Shown: positions 24,744 to 32,902 of the stretch, one piece after another | How the letters are laid out: every line of letters begins with the position of its first letter | How positions within the stretch are numbered: the first letter of the stretch is position 1 | Source of the DNA: Streptomyces camponoticapitis | Lineage (GTDB): Bacteria; Actinomycetota; Actinomycetes; Streptomycetales; Streptomycetaceae | Assembly (NCBI RefSeq): GCF_014646115.1 | Contig: NZ_BMMV01000007.1 | Location: 217,927 to 281,926 of the forward strand | Length of the DNA stretch: 64,000 nt | Direction of reading: 5' to 3' | Made by a program: the position numbers and the translations under genes | Notes under the pieces: model-generated | Told to the model about the DNA's origin: nothing | The model's database searches: none | Seen by the model: the letters and a program-made list of their open reading frames with translations, nothing else

Positions 24744-26750
24744 TCACGCTCCGGCTGCGACGAGTACGGCGGCGATGGCCAGGACGACAGTTCCGGCGAG
24801 CAGGGCACCCAGGTAGGTCTGGACATTGCCGGTCTGCGCGCCGCGTACGGCGATGCCGAGCCAGCGGGTGCCGGTGCCCGCTCCGCGTACGTAGGTGTCG
24901 ACGACCTCGCGGTCGAGGAAGCGGACCAGCCCGGCCGCGGCCTGGACGGGGCGCTGGAAGAGGACGCGGTAGACGGCGTCCAGGTGGAAGCCGGCGGCGG
25001 CGTGGCCGTGGAGCCTGCCCAGCAGGAGCCGGCCGGGGTCGGCCGGGTCGGGGGCCGAGGCGATGTCGCCGTAGACGGGGGTGTGGCTGGCGATGGCCTC
25101 GGCCTCGGAGAGTGCGGGCTCGGCGTCCGGGTGCGCGGCGACGGCGCCCATCGGGGTGCGGGCGGCGAGTGCCGTGGTGTGGCTCCAGGCGCCGTAGGTG
25201 ACCAGTCCGCCGACGAGGGCGACTCCCGTGCCGAGTACGGAGGTGGTGACCGTCGGGGCGAGGCTTCCGGCGTCCAGCCAGGGGGCGATGACGCCGACGG
25301 TCAAGCCGAAGGCGAGTGAGGGGACGGCGAGCACCCACAGGACGGTGTTCATGGCGAGGGGCTGTCGGCCGTGGTCGGCCGCTTCGGGGCCCCGGCCCCG
25401 GAAGGCGAGGAGCCACAGGCGCGTCGCGTAGGCGGCGGTGAGGAGGGCGGTGAGCAGACCGGCGACCAGCACGACCCAGCCTGCGGCGCCGGGCGCGATG
25501 TCGGACTCGCCGAAGGCGGTGTGTTCGGCGGCGACGAGGACGGCTTCCTTGGAGAAGAAGCCGGCGAAGGGCGGGATGGCGGCGAGCGCGAGCAGCGCGA
25601 TCGTCATCGTCCAGTAGGCGTCGGGGACGCGTTTGGCCAGGCCGCCCATCCGGGACATGGCGGCGAGCGAGTTGGTGCCCGCCGCGTGGATGATCACGCC
25701 CGCGCCGAGGAAGAGAAGCGCCTTGAAGGCGCCGTGCGAGATGAGATGGAAGACGGCCGCGCCTCGGTCGCCCACGGCCAGCGCGCCGGTCATGTAGCCG
25801 AGTTGGCCGATGGTCGAGTAGGCGAGGACGCGTTTGATGTCGTCCTGCGCGAGGGCGGCGAGCGCCGAGCCGACCATGGTGATCGCCCCCAGCACGGCGA
25901 GTACGCCGAGGGCTGCCGCCGAGGCGGCGAAGACGGGGAGGAGACGGGCCACGAAGTAGACACCGGCGGCGACCATCGTCGCCGCGTGGATCAGCGCGGA
26001 GACGGGGGTGGGGCCGGCCATCGCGTCGGGCAGCCAGGTGTGCAGCGGGAATTGGGCCGACTTGCCCGCGACGCCGGCGATCAGCAGCAGCGCGATCAGG
26101 GTGGGGTGGTCGAGGCCGTCGTTGGCGACGGCGTCGAGGACGCCGGTGATCCGGAACGTGCCGGTGTCGACGGCGAGCGCGAACAGACCGAGCAGGAAGG
26201 GGACATCGCCGAGTTTGGTGACCAGGAAGGCCTTCAGGGAGGCGGCGCGCGCCTCGGGCGTCTCCCAGTAGTGGCCGACGAGGAAGTACGAGCAGATGCC
26301 CATGATCTCCCAGCCGACCAGCAGCACCATCAGGTCGCCGGAGTAGACGACGAGCAGCATCGCGGAGGTGAAGAGGGAGACCAGAGCGGCGTACGAGGGG
26401 TAGCGCGGGTCGTCGCGCAGATAGCTCGTCGAGTAGATCTGCACGCATGTCGCGACGACACCGACGAGGATCGCGACGAGCGCGGCGAAGCCGTCGATGT
26501 GCAGGGCGAGATCGATCGGGACCGAGCCGGTGGGGGTGAGCTGGGTCGCGGCGTCGATCGGTGCCCGGGGGCCGTCGTGCCCGTTGCTCTGGCGTACGGC
26601 GACGAGCGCGGCGAGTACGGCGGCGGCGAGCGGCGGCAGCACGGCGAGCGGCCGGACGAAGCCGGGGGCCGTACGGCCGAGGAGCAGTCCGGCGACCGCG
26701 CCGAGGAACGGCAGGAGGGGGACGAGGACGGCGAGGGTGGTCGTGGTCAC
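24744..26750 (-). CDS. nuoL2: complex I-like antiporter subunit NuoL2
   Basis: A 668-residue NuoL-type subunit with a long C-terminus, probably the distal pump with the lateral helix. The TM5 Glu is in [19 protein letters not shown], the TM7 Lys in [20 protein letters not shown], and the conserved [15 protein letters not shown] follows. A further Lys is in [18 protein letters not shown]. The C-terminal amphipathic helix region is around residues 540-620, ending in a final helix. It overlaps nuoK2 by 4 bases. It is slightly longer than the paralogue at 54405. Confidence 0.94.
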   Translation of the reverse strand: MTTTTLAVLVPLLPFLGAVAGLLLGRTAPGFVRPLAVLPPLAAAVLAALVAVRQSNGHDGPRAPIDAATQLTPTGSVPIDLALHIDGFAALVAILVGVVATCVQIYSTSYLRDDPRYPSYAALVSLFTSAMLLVVYSGDLMVLLVGWEIMGICSYFLVGHYWETPEARAASLKAFLVTKLGDVPFLLGLFALAVDTGTFRITGVLDAVANDGLDHPTLIALLLIAGVAGKSAQFPLHTWLPDAMAGPTPVSALIHAATMVAAGVYFVARLLPVFAASAAALGVLAVLGAITMVGSALAALAQDDIKRVLAYSTIGQLGYMTGALAVGDRGAAVFHLISHGAFKALLFLGAGVIIHAAGTNSLAAMSRMGGLAKRVPDAYWTMTIALLALAAIPPFAGFFSKEAVLVAAEHTAFGESDIAPGAAGWVVLVAGLLTALLTAAYATRLWLLAFRGRGPEAADHGRQPLAMNTVLWVLAVPSLAFGLTVGVIAPWLDAGSLAPTVTTSVLGTGVALVGGLVTYGAWSHTTALAARTPMGAVAAHPDAEPALSEAEAIASHTPVYGDIASAPDPADPGRLLLGRLHGHAAAGFHLDAVYRVLFQRPVQAAAGLVRFLDREVVDTYVRGAGTGTRWLGIAVRGAQTGNVQTYLGALLAGTVVLAIAAVLVAAGA

Positions 26751-27157
26751 GCGGTGGCCTCAGCCTTCTTTGCCCGGGCGGCGGCTTCGGCCCGGGCGGA
26801 CTCGGCCGCCGCGTCTTCGGCGGACTTGACCGCGGCCTCGTCGGCCGCGTCGCTCTCGACGCTGTCCCGGAGGCGGTCGACGTCGGCGGTGCCGCGGGCG
26901 CGGTGGACCATCAGGACGATCGCCAGGCCGATGCCGATCTCGGCGGCGGCGACGGCGATCACGAAGAGGGTGAGCGCCTGGCCGGCGTGCAGGGTGTCGC
27001 GCAGCCAGACGTCGAAGGCGACGAGGTTGAGATTGACGGCGTTGAGCATCAGCTCGACGGACATGAGGACGAGGATCGCGTTGCGGCGGGCGAGCACCCC
27101 GTACAGACCGGTGCAGAACAGCAGCGCCGCGAGCACGGCGGGATAGGCGAGATGCAT
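26747..27157 (-). CDS. nuoK2: complex I-like subunit NuoK2 with Ala/Glu-rich tail
   Basis: A 136-residue NuoK-type subunit with three hydrophobic helices. The two buried Glu residues are retained: one in [20 protein letters not shown] and one in [21 protein letters not shown] tail of about 40 residues (Asp/Glu/Ala/Lys, ending [12 protein letters not shown]) is not present in the paralogous NuoK at 56315, which has 99 residues. The start ATG overlaps the nuoJ2 stop by one base (TGATG). Function in proton transfer between the pumps and quinone site is inferred from homology. Confidence 0.93.
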   Translation of the reverse strand: MHLAYPAVLAALLFCTGLYGVLARRNAILVLMSVELMLNAVNLNLVAFDVWLRDTLHAGQALTLFVIAVAAAEIGIGLAIVLMVHRARGTADVDRLRDSVESDAADEAAVKSAEDAAAESARAEAAARAKKAEATA

Positions 27158-27705
27158 CAGCGCTGCTCCTTGCCGCTCTTGCGGGACAGGACGATCGCGC
27201 CGATCAGCGCGGCGAGGAGGAGGACGGAGAGCGCTTCGAAGGGCAGGACCCAGTGCCGGAAGAGGAACTGTCCGGAGACCTCGGTGGACCCCTGGGCGGG
27301 GCCGTCGAGCTCGATCCAGGTCGTACGGAACGCGTCGACGACCACCCACACCAGCGCGACGGCCGCGGTGACCGCCACCGCGAGCGCGACCCACCGGTTC
27401 TCCGAATCCGCGTCGGGGGAACGGCCGATGGGCGCCTTCGTCAGCATCAGCCCGAACAGAAGGAGGACGACGACGGAGCCGACATAGATCAGGACCTGCA
27501 CCCAGGCGATGAACTCGGCTGTCAGCAGCAGGTATTCGATGGCCAGGCCGCCGAGCGCCACGACGAGCCACAGGGCCGCGTGCACCAGTTGCCTGGTCGT
27601 GACCGTGATGACGGCCGCGCCGAGGGTGACGAGACCGACGAGGACGAAGGCGATCTCGACGCCGGTCGGGGAGAGGAAGCCGGGGCCGGCCGCGAGGGGG
27701 GTCAC
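27157..27705 (-). CDS. nuoJ2: complex I-like subunit NuoJ2
   Basis: A 182-residue NuoJ-type membrane subunit with five hydrophobic segments. Family features include the Gly-rich [20 protein letters not shown] helix (TM3, the pi-bulge helix linked to coupling). It starts at GTG 27705, overlapping the nuoI2 stop by 4 bases, with GGGAGG upstream. It lacks the roughly 100-residue cytoplasmic tail of the paralogue at 56611. This helix pair lies next to NuoH and NuoK in known complexes. Confidence 0.92.
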   Translation of the reverse strand: MTPLAAGPGFLSPTGVEIAFVLVGLVTLGAAVITVTTRQLVHAALWLVVALGGLAIEYLLLTAEFIAWVQVLIYVGSVVVLLLFGLMLTKAPIGRSPDADSENRWVALAVAVTAAVALVWVVVDAFRTTWIELDGPAQGSTEVSGQFLFRHWVLPFEALSVLLLAALIGAIVLSRKSGKEQR

Positions 27706-28280
27706 TCGCCGTCCTCCCGCTCCTGGGGCGCGGACGCGGCGGCCCGCGCCGCGGCTTCGGCCGCCGCCAGCTTGTCGGCCGTCTTGCGGGCGGCCACGAT
27801 CTCCTTCGGCTCCTCGGCGGCCGGGTCGAGGGCGGGCGGGGCCGGCACGGTCCACATCCACTCGCGGAGTTTGTCGCGCTCGTGGGTGAGTTCCAGGATG
27901 TCCGTCTCCGCGTACTCGAACTCCGGTGACCAGAACAGCGCGTCGAAAGGACAGACCTCGATACAGATACCGCAGTACATGCAGAGCGAGAAGTCGATGG
28001 CGAACCGGTCGAGGACGTTCCGGCTGCGCTCGCGCCCGCCGGGGGCCGCGGCGGGAAGCGTCTCCTTGTGGGAGTCGATGTAGATGCACCAGTCCGGGCA
28101 CTCACGGGCGCAGAGCATGCAGACCGTGCAGTTCTCCTCGAACAGGCCGATCACGCCCCTGCTGCGGGGCGGGAGTTCGGGCTGGGTGTCCGGGTACCGC
28201 GCGGTGACGGACTTCCTGGTCATCGTACGGAGGGTGACGGCCAGCCCCTTGGCCAGGCCGCTACCGGGGATCGGAGCCAC
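27702..28280 (-). CDS. nuoI2: complex I-like ferredoxin-type subunit NuoI2
   Basis: A 192-residue peripheral subunit carrying two [4Fe-4S] clusters (N6a/N6b type). Both motifs are complete: [13 protein letters not shown] (about 50-62) and [16 protein letters not shown] (about 99-114). The C-terminal 45 residues are an Ala-rich helix-forming tail. In complex I this subunit passes electrons towards NuoB. With no NuoEFG in the cluster, it could be the electron entry point. The GTG start directly abuts the nuoH2 stop. Confidence 0.94.
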   Translation of the reverse strand: MAPIPGSGLAKGLAVTLRTMTRKSVTARYPDTQPELPPRSRGVIGLFEENCTVCMLCARECPDWCIYIDSHKETLPAAAPGGRERSRNVLDRFAIDFSLCMYCGICIEVCPFDALFWSPEFEYAETDILELTHERDKLREWMWTVPAPPALDPAAEEPKEIVAARKTADKLAAAEAAARAAASAPQEREDGE

Positions 28281-29249
28281 TTACTGGATCACCACCTTGA
28301 CGATGCCGGTGAGGGCGATCTGGGCGAGGGCGAGGGGGATGAGCACGGTCCACGCGAGCTTCTGGAGCTGGTCCTCGCGCAGCCGCGGATAGCTGACGCG
28401 CAGCCAGATCACGACGAAGGCGAGGACCGCGGTCTTGAGGAGGGTCCAGAGCCAGCCGACGTCGTCCCCGCCGAACGGGCCGTGCCAGCCGCCGAGGAAC
28501 AGGACGGTGGTCAGTCCGCAGAGGACGACGATGCCCGCGTACTCGGCGAGCATGAACAGCGCGAACCGCAGACCGGTGTACTCGGTGTAGGCGCCGAAGA
28601 TGATCTCGGAGTCGGCGACCGGCATGTCGAAGGGAGGGCGCTGGAGTTCGGCGAGGCCGGCGACGAAGAAGACGAGGGCGCCGACGATCTGCCAGGGCAC
28701 CCACCACCACTCGAAGGCGTTGAGGACGCCGGGCAGCGAGACGGTGCCCGCCGCCATCGCGACGGAGGCGGCCGTGAGCAGCATGGGCAGTTCGTACGCG
28801 AGCAGTTGGGCGGCCGTGCGCAGACCGCCGAGCAGGGAGAACTTGTTGGCCGACGCCCAGCCCGCCATGAGCGAGCCGAGCACGCCGATGCCCATCACGG
28901 CGAGCACGAAGAAGATGCCCGCGTCGACGACCTCGCCGACGGCGCCCTCCTGGGGGCCGATCGGGATCACGACCAGTACGAGGAGGTAGGGCAGCAGGGC
29001 GACGGCCGGGGCCAGTTGGAAGATCCGGCGGTCGGCGGCGGCCGGGACGATGTCTTCCTTCTGCGCGAACTTCACGCCGTCGGCGACGAGTTGGGCCCAG
29101 CCGTGGAAGCCGCCGACATACATGGGGCCGAGACGGCCCTGCATGTGGGCCATGACCTTGTGCTCGGTCTGTCCGACGATCAGGGGCAGGAGGAGGAAGG
29201 CGGCGAAGACGATGACCAGCCGAATGGCGACGTCGAGCACGTCGTTCAC
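28281..29249 (-). CDS. nuoH2: complex I-like quinone-site membrane subunit NuoH2
   Basis: A 322-residue NuoH-type subunit with about eight helices. The quinone-chamber Glu region is in LAELQRPPFDMPVADSE and the helix [18 protein letters not shown] follows. The first cytoplasmic loop reads GRLGPMYVGGFHGWAQLVA. The canonical form, as in the paralogue at 58084, is [12 protein letters not shown], so the N-R pair after GP is missing here. The loop lines the quinone entrance, suggesting altered substrate handling. It overlaps nuoC2 by 4 bases. It lacks the long Pro-rich C-terminus of the paralogue. Confidence 0.93.
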   Translation of the reverse strand: MNDVLDVAIRLVIVFAAFLLLPLIVGQTEHKVMAHMQGRLGPMYVGGFHGWAQLVADGVKFAQKEDIVPAAADRRIFQLAPAVALLPYLLVLVVIPIGPQEGAVGEVVDAGIFFVLAVMGIGVLGSLMAGWASANKFSLLGGLRTAAQLLAYELPMLLTAASVAMAAGTVSLPGVLNAFEWWWVPWQIVGALVFFVAGLAELQRPPFDMPVADSEIIFGAYTEYTGLRFALFMLAEYAGIVVLCGLTTVLFLGGWHGPFGGDDVGWLWTLLKTAVLAFVVIWLRVSYPRLREDQLQKLAWTVLIPLALAQIALTGIVKVVIQ

Positions 29250-30202
29250 GCGTCTCCTCCGGGGCGCTCGGGTGCGGGGCCGTCGCCGGTGGCGGGCCCT
29301 GCCTCGGGACCGGGCTCCGGTTCGCCCTCGGGCCCTGACTGCTTCGGCTCGGGCTTGGTCGGCCCGGACTTCTCCGGCTCGGGCCTCGTCGGCTCGGGCC
29401 TCGTCGCGTCGGTGGCCGGGTCGTCGAAGGCCGGGCGCGGGTCGTGCCAGGGTGCCGGCGCGCCCTTCGGCGCGGGCGCCGCTTCCGGCGCCGCCTCAGG
29501 CCCGGTCGCCGGCGGCTGCTGGCTCGCGGAGCCCTCCGACACACTGCGGGCGCGGCGGACCGGGCGGTCCCCCGCCGCACGGGGCGTGCGGGCCGGCCGG
29601 GCGGGTGCCGGCGGCAGTTGGCCCTTGAGCGGGCCCCACTCGTTCGGGTCCGGTACGCCCGGCGGCAGCATCTGGCGGCGCTTGGGTCCCGTGTGGCCCG
29701 GCGCCGACTCCCCCGGCTCCTTCGCGCCCGGCCAGGCCTTCGCGACCCGGGCCGCCAGGACGAAGTCCTTGCGCAGCGGGTGTCCTTCGAAGGTCTCGGG
29801 CAGCAGCAGACGCACCAGGTTGGGGTGGTCGCTGAAGGTGATGCCGAACATCTCGTACGTCTCGCGCTCGTGCCAGCCCGCGCCCGCGTAGACCCCGAGG
29901 GCGGTGGGCAGCACGGCTGCCTCGTGCGGAACGGTCGTACGGACCAGCAGGCGCCGTACGGCCCCGCGTTCGACCGACGCGACATGCGCGCTCACGCGGA
30001 AGCCGGTGCCCGGTTCGTCGACGGCGCTCAGCCAGTCGAAGTAGGTGCAGCCCAAGTCGTCACGGGCGGTTTCGAGCGCGGTCAGCCAGGAGGCGGCGGG
30101 GACGTCGACCGTCAGCAGGTCGTACGCGCGCTCCGCCGTGGCGTCCGCGCCGAAGATCCCGGCGACGGCGTCGGGCAGGCTGTCGTACGCGTCCGAAGTC
30201 AT
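29246..30202 (-). CDS. nuoC2: complex I-like subunit NuoC2 with long disordered tail
   Basis: A 318-residue NuoC (30 kDa-type) subunit. The conserved core spans about residues 1-165 and includes HERETYEMFGITFSDHPNL and the signature LLLPETFEGHPLRKDF. About 140 further residues are Pro/Glu/Gly-rich and repetitive (RPEPTRPEPEKSGP followed by TKPEPKQSGP), very likely disordered. In complex I NuoC pairs with NuoD, which is absent from this cluster. The gene is between nuoB2 and nuoH2, exactly where nuoC-nuoD would be. Confidence 0.9.
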   Translation of the reverse strand: MTSDAYDSLPDAVAGIFGADATAERAYDLLTVDVPAASWLTALETARDDLGCTYFDWLSAVDEPGTGFRVSAHVASVERGAVRRLLVRTTVPHEAAVLPTALGVYAGAGWHERETYEMFGITFSDHPNLVRLLLPETFEGHPLRKDFVLAARVAKAWPGAKEPGESAPGHTGPKRRQMLPPGVPDPNEWGPLKGQLPPAPARPARTPRAAGDRPVRRARSVSEGSASQQPPATGPEAAPEAAPAPKGAPAPWHDPRPAFDDPATDATRPEPTRPEPEKSGPTKPEPKQSGPEGEPEPGPEAGPATGDGPAPERPGGDA

Positions 30203-30882
30203 CAGGTGCTCTCCCCCGGAGTCGGCGGGGCCGCGATCAGCCCGCTGCGCAGCGCGGCGGTGCTCGGCCGGCGGCCCTCGGAGCCGTAACGCTCACCCAG
30301 CGACTCGCGGGAGATCTTCTCCTGGAGCTTGAGGATCCCCTGGAGCAGGGCCTCGGGGCGCGGCGGGCAGCCCGGTACGTAGACGTCGACCGGGATGATC
30401 TGGTCGACGCCCTTCGTGACGGAGTACGAATCCCAGTACGGGCCACCGCAGTTGGAGCAGGCGCCGAAGGAGATCACGTACTTGGGCTCGGGCATCTGCT
30501 CGAAGAGCCGCTTCACCGCCGGTGCCATCTTGTCCGTCACCGTGCCGGACACGACCATCAGGTCCGCCTGTCGCGGGCCGGGTGCCAGGGGGATGACCCC
30601 GAGCCGGATGAAGTCGTGCCGGGCCATCGAGGCGGCGATGAACTCGATGGCGCAGCAGGCGAGTCCGAAGTTGAAGACCCAGAGGCTGTAGCGGCGGCCC
30701 CAGTTGAGGACCACCTTCATCGGCTGGGGCGCGAGGCGCGAAAGCACGCCCAGGCGCTGGGGGTTGGGCAGCTCGACCGGTGCGGCGGCGGCCGGCGCCG
30801 GGGCGGACCCGGCTGCGGACTCGCCGCCGACGGGAGTGGCACCGGCGGAAGTGGCACCGGCTGCGGCAGGGGTCACGTCCAT
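30202..30882 (-). CDS. nuoB2: complex I-like subunit NuoB2 (N2 cluster)
   Basis: A 226-residue NuoB-type subunit that should hold the terminal N2 [4Fe-4S] cluster. All four ligands are seen: the adjacent pair in [13 protein letters not shown], one in [14 protein letters not shown], and one in [14 protein letters not shown]. An N-terminal Ala/Pro-rich extension of about 45 residues and a C-terminal 35-residue tail lie outside the core. ATG 30882 overlaps the nuoA2 stop by 10 bases. The intact cluster motif argues that the complex transfers electrons rather than only ions. Confidence 0.94.
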   Translation of the reverse strand: MDVTPAAAGATSAGATPVGGESAAGSAPAPAAAAPVELPNPQRLGVLSRLAPQPMKVVLNWGRRYSLWVFNFGLACCAIEFIAASMARHDFIRLGVIPLAPGPRQADLMVVSGTVTDKMAPAVKRLFEQMPEPKYVISFGACSNCGGPYWDSYSVTKGVDQIIPVDVYVPGCPPRPEALLQGILKLQEKISRESLGERYGSEGRRPSTAALRSGLIAAPPTPGEST

Positions 30883-31274
30883 TCGAGGACGCCCTTCTTC
30901 CATGCGTAGAGAAGTCCTACGGCCAGGAAGCCGAGGAAGATGAACATCTCGACGAGCGTCGTCGCGCCGTACCCCGGGGCCGCGAAGACCGTCGCCCACG
31001 GGAAGAGGAAGATCGAGTCGACGGCGAAGATGACGTAGAGGAAGGCGTAGACGTAGTAACGGACCTGGGTGTGTGCCCAGCCCTCGCCCACCGGGTCGAC
31101 GCCGCATTCGTACGTGAGCAGCTTCTCCGGCGTCGGTACCACCGGCCGCAGCAGTCTGCCCGCTCCGAAGGCCACGGCGACGAAGAGCACGCCGACGACC
31201 GCGAGCAGTCCGACCACCGAGTAGCTCTGGAAGTAGTCCGACGCGAGCACGGTCTGCTCCGGCACGTGCGTCAC
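30873..31274 (-). CDS. nuoA2: complex I-like membrane subunit NuoA2
   Basis: A 133-residue NuoA-type subunit with three helices. The conserved loop after TM1 reads [19 protein letters not shown], with the family Cys-Gly pair and the Glu before it. TM2 begins [26 protein letters not shown] 31274 (VTHVPEQTV) is the preferred start; GTG 31265 is possible, and the ATG further upstream lacks a ribosome site. It is the first gene of the cluster, with the promoter in the 256-base gap shared with the divergent histidine kinase gene at 31531. Confidence 0.9.
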   Translation of the reverse strand: MTHVPEQTVLASDYFQSYSVVGLLAVVGVLFVAVAFGAGRLLRPVVPTPEKLLTYECGVDPVGEGWAHTQVRYYVYAFLYVIFAVDSIFLFPWATVFAAPGYGATTLVEMFIFLGFLAVGLLYAWKKGVLEWT

Positions 31275-31454
31275 CCGCCCCTCGCTCCGCCGATCGGTGT
31301 GTTTTCGAGATCCTGGTCGCTGATCTGTACGCACGGGAGTCTAGGCCCTGCTAAAGGGACCGTAAGCAGTCGGTCGCGCATCAGTCATGGCGGGGTCATG
31401 CGTGGGTCCCACACACGTCCGCCCAGGTGCTGGTCGGGCGGCTTCCCAAGGGGC

Positions 31455-31472
31455 GGTGGGGTTATCCCCACC
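31455..31472. promoter_or_regulatory. palindrome upstream of the first histidine kinase gene
   Basis: GGTGGGG and CCCCACC form a perfect 7-bp inverted repeat around TTAT, ending 58 bases before the kinase ATG. A related TGGGG-AAAA-CCCCA element occupies a matching place before the second kinase gene. It lies in the gap shared with nuoA2, so it could also affect the nuo2 cluster. Binding by the adjacent response regulator is inference. Confidence 0.55.
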
Positions 31473-31530
31473 TACGCTCCCCCAGCCACCCCATGGCGTG
31501 CGCCCCCGCGGCCGTGCAGGCTTGAGCCTT

Positions 31531-32739
31531 ATGACCGCCCGTAACAGCCTTTTCGACGACGAACGGCCCCCGCCGCCCCGTTTCGCCTTTGACCGGCACA
31601 CCTGGAAGGAGATCGCCCATCTCCTCGCCAATCTGCCGCTGTCGCTCGCCGGCTTCGTCTACGTCGTGTTCGTCGTGCCCACCGGCGTCCTTCTGTCCGT
31701 CACCGTGATCGGTCTGCCCTGGCTCGCCGCCGGCCTGTCCGGCGCGCGGCTGCTGGGGAAGGCCGAACGGGCGCGGGCGCGGGCCCTGCTGGGGGTCCGG
31801 ATCGACGAGCCGAGCCCGCTCCGGGGCCGCCGGGGGCGGCGGGCCCGCGGCGCGGAGGGATTCTTCCCCTGGCTGTGGTCGGGGCTGAAGGACCCGGTGG
31901 CCTGGCGGACCGTCCTGTACGAGTTCATCCGGCTCCCGTGGGGGATCCTGACCTTCACGATCACGACGGTCGGCCTGTTCGTCTTCTGGCCGGTGCTGCC
32001 CTTCGTCGCGCGCGGTCTGACCAACGTCGACCGGGCCCTGGTCCGCGGGCTGCTCTCGCCGTCCGACGAGCTGGAGAGCCGGATCGCGGAGCTGGAGTCG
32101 GACCGGGGCGTCGTCGTGGACACGGCCGCGGCCGATCTGCGGCGTATCGAGCGCGACCTGCACGACGGCGCGCAGGCCCGGCTGGTGGCCCTGGCCATGG
32201 GTCTCGGCCTCGCGAAGGAGAAGCTGCTGGACGACCCGGAGACGGCGGCGAGCATGGTCGACGAGGCGCACGGCGAGGTGAAGCTGGCCCTCCAGGAACT
32301 GCGCGATCTCGCGCGCGGCATCCACCCGGCCGTACTGACGGACCGGGGTCTGGACGCCGCGCTGTCCTCCATCGCCTCCCGCTGCACGGTCCCGGTCAAG
32401 GTCGAGGTCGAGCTGGAGGGGCGCCCGGCGGCCGCGATCGAGGGCATCGCGTACTTCACGGTCTCCGAGCTCCTGCAGAACGTCAGCAAGCACAGCGGGG
32501 CGAGCACGGCCAGTGTCGAGGTGTGGCGGGCGAAGGACCGGCTGCTCATCCAGATCGAGGACGACGGGCGCGGGGGCGCCCGGCTGGACGGCGGGACGGG
32601 TATGGCGGGGCTGGCCGAGCGCCTGGGCGCGGTCGACGGTCTCTTCGTGCTGGACTCGCCGGTCGGCGGGCCGACGATCGTCACGGCCGAACTCCCCTGG
32701 CGCGAGCGCGAGCCGGAGTGCGGGCCGGCCCGGGAGTGA
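31531..32739 (+). CDS. membrane sensor histidine kinase (HisKA_3/NarL-partner type), copy 1
   Basis: A 402-residue two-component kinase. The N-terminal part is a four-helix membrane sensor of the putative-sensor type (DRHTWKEIAHLLANLPLS onward). After it comes the HisKA_3 phosphorylation helix with RRIERDLHDGAQARLVALAM, where His211 is the phospho-acceptor. The HATPase domain has an N-box in SELLQNVSKHSG, and G-boxes in EDDGRGGARL and GTGMAGLAERLGAVDG. It is followed 163 bases later by a close paralogue and then a NarL-type response regulator. ATG 31531 gives the usual short cytoplasmic start; the longer frame is unlikely. Signal unknown. Confidence 0.93.
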   Translation: MTARNSLFDDERPPPPRFAFDRHTWKEIAHLLANLPLSLAGFVYVVFVVPTGVLLSVTVIGLPWLAAGLSGARLLGKAERARARALLGVRIDEPSPLRGRRGRRARGAEGFFPWLWSGLKDPVAWRTVLYEFIRLPWGILTFTITTVGLFVFWPVLPFVARGLTNVDRALVRGLLSPSDELESRIAELESDRGVVVDTAAADLRRIERDLHDGAQARLVALAMGLGLAKEKLLDDPETAASMVDEAHGEVKLALQELRDLARGIHPAVLTDRGLDAALSSIASRCTVPVKVEVELEGRPAAAIEGIAYFTVSELLQNVSKHSGASTASVEVWRAKDRLLIQIEDDGRGGARLDGGTGMAGLAERLGAVDGLFVLDSPVGGPTIVTAELPWREREPECGPARE

Positions 32740-32824
32740 GCCGGGGCCGCGCCGTACGCGCGCGGGCGCCGGGGCCTTGCGCCGGGCGCCGGCCGCCGGG
32801 GGTCCGAAACCGCACCATCGAAGG

Positions 32825-32838
32825 TGGGGAAAACCCCA
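32825..32838. promoter_or_regulatory. palindrome upstream of the second histidine kinase gene
   Basis: TGGGG (32825-32829) and CCCCA (32834-32838) flank AAAA, ending 64 bases before the ATG at 32903. Core, spacer length and distance match the element at 31455-31472 before copy 1. Confidence 0.5.
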
Positions 32839-32902
32839 GGGCGAAGACGGTAACCGCCCTCATGGTGCGGGCGCGGCCGGCGGCCGAGCATAGAGGTACG
32901 AC

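Noticed and set aside
28281..28290. A frameshift between nuoH2 and nuoI2
   Set aside because: The TAA stop of nuoH2 directly abuts the GTG of nuoI2; both products are complete.
21550..31274. The second nuo cluster as decaying remnants of a duplicated operon
   Set aside because: All ten genes are full length with overlapping starts and intact metal/proton motifs, so decay is not supported.
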